Shown piece after piece: positions 61,943 through 64,000 of a stretch of 64,000 bases of DNA (position 1 is the stretch's first letter; each line of letters opens with the position of its first letter). A program made the translations under genes and the position numbers. A model generated the notes under the pieces. That model ran no database searches. It worked only from the letters and a program-made list of their open reading frames with translations, and was not told the origin of the DNA. Source of the DNA: an uncultured Lachnospiraceae bacterium (lineage in GTDB: Bacteria > Bacillota > Clostridia > Lachnospirales > Lachnospiraceae); the NCBI GenBank assembly GCA_902783375.1, contig CACZQN010000011.1, forward strand, positions 25,198-89,197. Reading direction: 5' to 3'.

Positions 61943-62044
61943 TTGTTCACATTTCATTGCTATCTTATAGATACAAACTTTTTCATAACTTTTTCCTCTT
62001 ACAAACCGGGCTTCCCAGAGTGATCTGCGGAAGCCCGGTTTTGA
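61943..62044 (+). ncRNA. Candidate small RNA: promoter followed directly by a terminator
   Basis: TTGTTC (61943-61948), 17-base spacer, TATAGA (61966-61971), then a short stretch with no start codon and a strong terminator AAACCGGGCTTCC / GGAAGCCCGGTTT (62003-62015, 62029-62041) ending in TTTT. The transcript would be about 65 bases. It is equally possible that the terminator belongs to a lost gene. The rest of the 386-base gap 61785-62170 has no gene that I can support. Confidence 0.35.
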
Positions 62045-62104
62045 TTCTGCTCTGCTGCAGAAGACCGCAGCGATGTTTGAATGAATGCTTACAGGAATTA
62101 TTGA

Positions 62105-62152
62105 TTGACACCATACCTCCCTTGTGGTATTCCTATAATATTCGTAGGAATA
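62105..62152 (+). promoter_or_regulatory. Promoter region and inverted repeat before the flavin reductase gene
   Basis: TTGACA (62105-62110) is followed by TATTCCTA (62128-62135) and TAGGAATA (62145-62152), a perfect 8-bp inverted repeat that contains or flanks two candidate -10s (TATTCC at 17 bases, TATAAT at 23). The repeat is well placed to act as an operator. Confidence 0.5.
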
Positions 62153-62170
62153 ATGCAAAGGGGGTTTTTT

Positions 62171-62707
62171 ATGGCTCATTTTGAAGACAAAGAATACAAG
62201 ATTTTTGAGATGTTCCACAAGCAGTGGGCGCTGGTCTCTGCCGGAACGATGGAGAACAATAACGGCTGTACGGTCGGCTGGGGCAGCCTTGGAACACTCT
62301 GGACAAGGCCCGGCACAGATGGTGCGGTTGCAACTGTTTATATCTATCCTTCCCGCTATACATGGAACTTTCTGAACGAGAATGATACATTCACGATCAG
62401 TTTCTTCCCGGAAGCTTACAGGAAAGCGCTTGGCTACATGGGTTCCCACTCCGGCCGCGATGAAGATAAGACTTCCACAGCCGGGCTGACGGTTGTTCCG
62501 TTCGGCGACAGCATCACATACAAAGAAGCTTCCATGAGCATCCTTTGCCGGAAGCTCTACCAGCATCCGTTTGACCGCGAAAGCCTTCATCCGGAGATTC
62601 AGGCCTATTATCAGGCAAATCCAAAGGCCTATCCACTGGATGCGAATGGCGACTGGCAGTCTCACTGGATGTTCGTCGGACAGATTCTGGACGTCCGGGA
62701 ATCCTGA
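62171..62707 (+). CDS. Flavin reductase-like FMN-binding protein
   Basis: A 178-residue protein of the flavin reductase domain family. ALVSAGTMENNNGCTVGWGSLGTLW, then VYIYPSRYTWNFLNENDTFTISFFPEAYRKAL match the FMN-binding split-barrel. It would use NAD(P)H or a partner to reduce FMN or quinones. AAAGGGGG precedes the ATG at 62171, the start used here rather than an upstream one. An inverted repeat in the promoter suggests regulation by a redox or MarR-like protein. Confidence 0.88.
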   Translation: MAHFEDKEYKIFEMFHKQWALVSAGTMENNNGCTVGWGSLGTLWTRPGTDGAVATVYIYPSRYTWNFLNENDTFTISFFPEAYRKALGYMGSHSGRDEDKTSTAGLTVVPFGDSITYKEASMSILCRKLYQHPFDRESLHPEIQAYYQANPKAYPLDANGDWQSHWMFVGQILDVRES

Positions 62708-62811
62708 TCCAGTGGAATACAGAAAATCCGGGCAGATGCCCGGATTTTCTTATATAATTGATTCGTTTTTCCCTGCTGGTTCTCCGTCATCCGTCAGGAT
62801 GGCACAGCATC

Positions 62812-63726
62812 TTACAGGCGGTTCAGGTAATGGCAGGCTGCCAGTGCCGCCGTCGCCCCATCTGCGCAGGCTGTGGTCACCTGCCGGACGGTCTTGCTTC
62901 TGCAGTCTCCGGCGACGAAAAGCCCCGCTGTCTTTGTCAGGCAGCTTTCATCTGAATCAAAGTAGCCGTAGCTGTTGAGGTCAGCGACTGCGGCGAATGC
63001 GTCGTTCTCCGGGATCAGACCGATCGCTACGAACATTCCGTCGCCGTCGATCTCCTGCCTGGTACCGCTCTCCCTGTCCTCGACCATAATTCCCTTGAAT
63101 GCATCTCCGTCTTTCAGGATTTCGACGACTCTCTGTCCTGTGATCACGGCAACATTGCTCTTCGCCCGCAGGACATCCTGAAGTCTCTGCTCTCCGGTCA
63201 GGTACGGCAGATCCTGGACAACCGTCACCTTACTGCACTTGTCTGCAAGAAGGAGTGCCTCCTGGAGTGCTGAATTGCCACCGCCGACCATGATGACTTC
63301 TTTTCCTGTATAGAAGTCCCCGTCGCAGACCGCGCAGAAGGAAATCCCCTCTCCGATCAGTTCCTCTTCGCCCGGGAGACCCAGCTGTCTGTGCTTTACA
63401 CCTGTCGCAAGGATCACGGTATGTCCTTCAAAAGCACTGCCTTCTTCCGTCTTCACAATCCAGTCTGTCCCGTTCTGCTCGAGTCCGTTCACGGTCTCGA
63501 TCTCGATCTCCGCACCCTGGTCCAGGATCTGGCTCATCATCAGGTCCGCCAGTTCATTGCCGCTGAGCGACGCCATCCCCGGATAATTCTCCACCTTCGG
63601 CGAATGCGTGATCTGCCCGCCGAAACCTTCTTTTTCAATAACAAGAGCACTTTTTCCGTTTCGCTGCGCATAGAGCGCTGCCGTCATACCCGCCGGCCCG
63701 CCGCCGACCACGATGATATCGTACAT
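62812..63726 (-). CDS. trxB: Thioredoxin reductase
   Basis: A 304-residue flavoprotein. FAD motif GGGPAGMTAALYA at the N-terminus, NAD(P)H-site GGGNSALQEALLLAD, and the redox CxxC in FCAVCDGDFY (the C-A-V-C disulfide). It reduces thioredoxin with NADPH. GGAGG lies seven bases before the ATG. A stem formed by CTTGACT / AGTCAAG (63771-63812) lies in the 5' leader. No thioredoxin gene is seen in the window. Confidence 0.95.
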   Translation of the reverse strand: MYDIIVVGGGPAGMTAALYAQRNGKSALVIEKEGFGGQITHSPKVENYPGMASLSGNELADLMMSQILDQGAEIEIETVNGLEQNGTDWIVKTEEGSAFEGHTVILATGVKHRQLGLPGEEELIGEGISFCAVCDGDFYTGKEVIMVGGGNSALQEALLLADKCSKVTVVQDLPYLTGEQRLQDVLRAKSNVAVITGQRVVEILKDGDAFKGIMVEDRESGTRQEIDGDGMFVAIGLIPENDAFAAVADLNSYGYFDSDESCLTKTAGLFVAGDCRSKTVRQVTTACADGATAALAACHYLNRL

Positions 63727-63849
63727 GATAAACCTCCATCCATCTCTTCTAACCTGTCTTTTTCAGGTGGTTCTTGACTTGAAAAGTGATTATCTTCCTT
63801 TCCAGTCAAGCCCTGCTGGCTTAGTAACCTCTTAGACTGGCACCGCCTC

Positions 63850-64000
63850 ATGACTGAAAACATGAATATTATGAATTCTAATCATGCAATGGATCTCATT
63901 TTGACCTTCATTCAAAAGCCAGAGCCTGAAAAACAGAAATTTCTCATGATTATAAAAGACTTTTTCGTTCATTCTGGTCATGCAGGTTCTCTTTTTTCTC
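63850..64000 (+). CDS. Possible start of a gene running off the window
   Basis: An ATG at 63850 (further in-frame ATGs at 63862 and 63871) opens a frame reading MTENMNIMNSNHAM to the window end with no stop. No Shine-Dalgarno sequence is clear and the region is AT-rich compared with the rest. Too short to identify; it may also be noise. Confidence 0.3.
   Translation, partial: MTENMNIMNSNHAMDLILTFIQKPEPEKQKFLMIIKDFFVHSGHAGSLFS

Noticed and set aside
1..64000. Prophage, integrative element or rRNA/tRNA genes
   Set aside because: I looked for integrase, transposase, phage structural genes, tRNA arms and rRNA cores and recognised none.

Overview
The window looks like the chromosome of a plant-fibre-degrading Bacillota, most likely a Lachnospiraceae-type gut or rumen Clostridium. 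The reasons are strong AGGAGG-type ribosome sites, YesM/YesN-like two-component systems beside LplB/YtcP-like sugar permeases, CcpA-type cre and sigma-A-like promoter sequences, a cytoplasmic GH5/esterase repertoire, and moderate G+C. I see no rRNA, tRNA, CRISPR array, prophage or transposase. About 55 protein genes can be supported.

Layout. Positions 1-2640 hold a sugar ABC importer (ATPase and two permeases, the last cut by the window edge). Positions 2940-7949 hold an XRE-Uma2 fusion, an MFS transporter, and an AAA ATPase-MATE pair. Positions 8223-9390 hold an isomerase/epimerase under a clear promoter and cre site, and a small Cys-rich protein. Positions 9401-14704 form an AraC-controlled island: a large alpha/beta hydrolase with a PKD-like tail, a GPH-type symporter and a small esterase. 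Positions 14834-24407 are mostly housekeeping (YczE-like protein, YicC, lipoprotein, PmbA, TldD, GATase, nuclease-like protein, PgmB). Their intergenic gaps contain three arrays of one dyad repeat family and a perfect 54-bp palindrome. Transketolase, a conserved protein, an isomerase-aldo/keto reductase fusion, a carboxylesterase, an exonuclease, a D,D-carboxypeptidase and trmB follow. Positions 34867-36194 encode a putative C-glycoside deglycosidase (alpha and beta subunits), followed by an ABC exporter.

Positions 38360-55444 are a tandem pair of paralogous cassettes about 8.6 kb apart. Each has GH5, solute-binding lipoprotein and two permeases on the minus strand, divergent from a sensor kinase and an AraC-type response regulator on the plus strand. 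Neither cassette has an ATPase, so the UgpC/MsmX-like ATPase at 1489-2640 is a candidate shared energiser. Sugars would enter as oligosaccharides and be cleaved inside the cell. The rest (55504-63726) is a serine hydrolase, a zinc-ribbon phosphatase, a DUF3810 metallopeptidase, HAD and YfcE phosphoesterases, a hydroxyacid dehydrogenase, a monooxygenase-like protein, a flavin reductase and thioredoxin reductase.

The most unusual signals are non-coding. They are (i) the 52/62-bp helically phased dyad arrays at 20.4, 21.3-21.8 and 23.8-24.3 kb; (ii) two related elements with inverted ends inside the 5' leaders of trmB and an ABC exporter; and (iii) phased ATTATCAA-type boxes at the same distance from the permease promoter in both duplicated cassettes.
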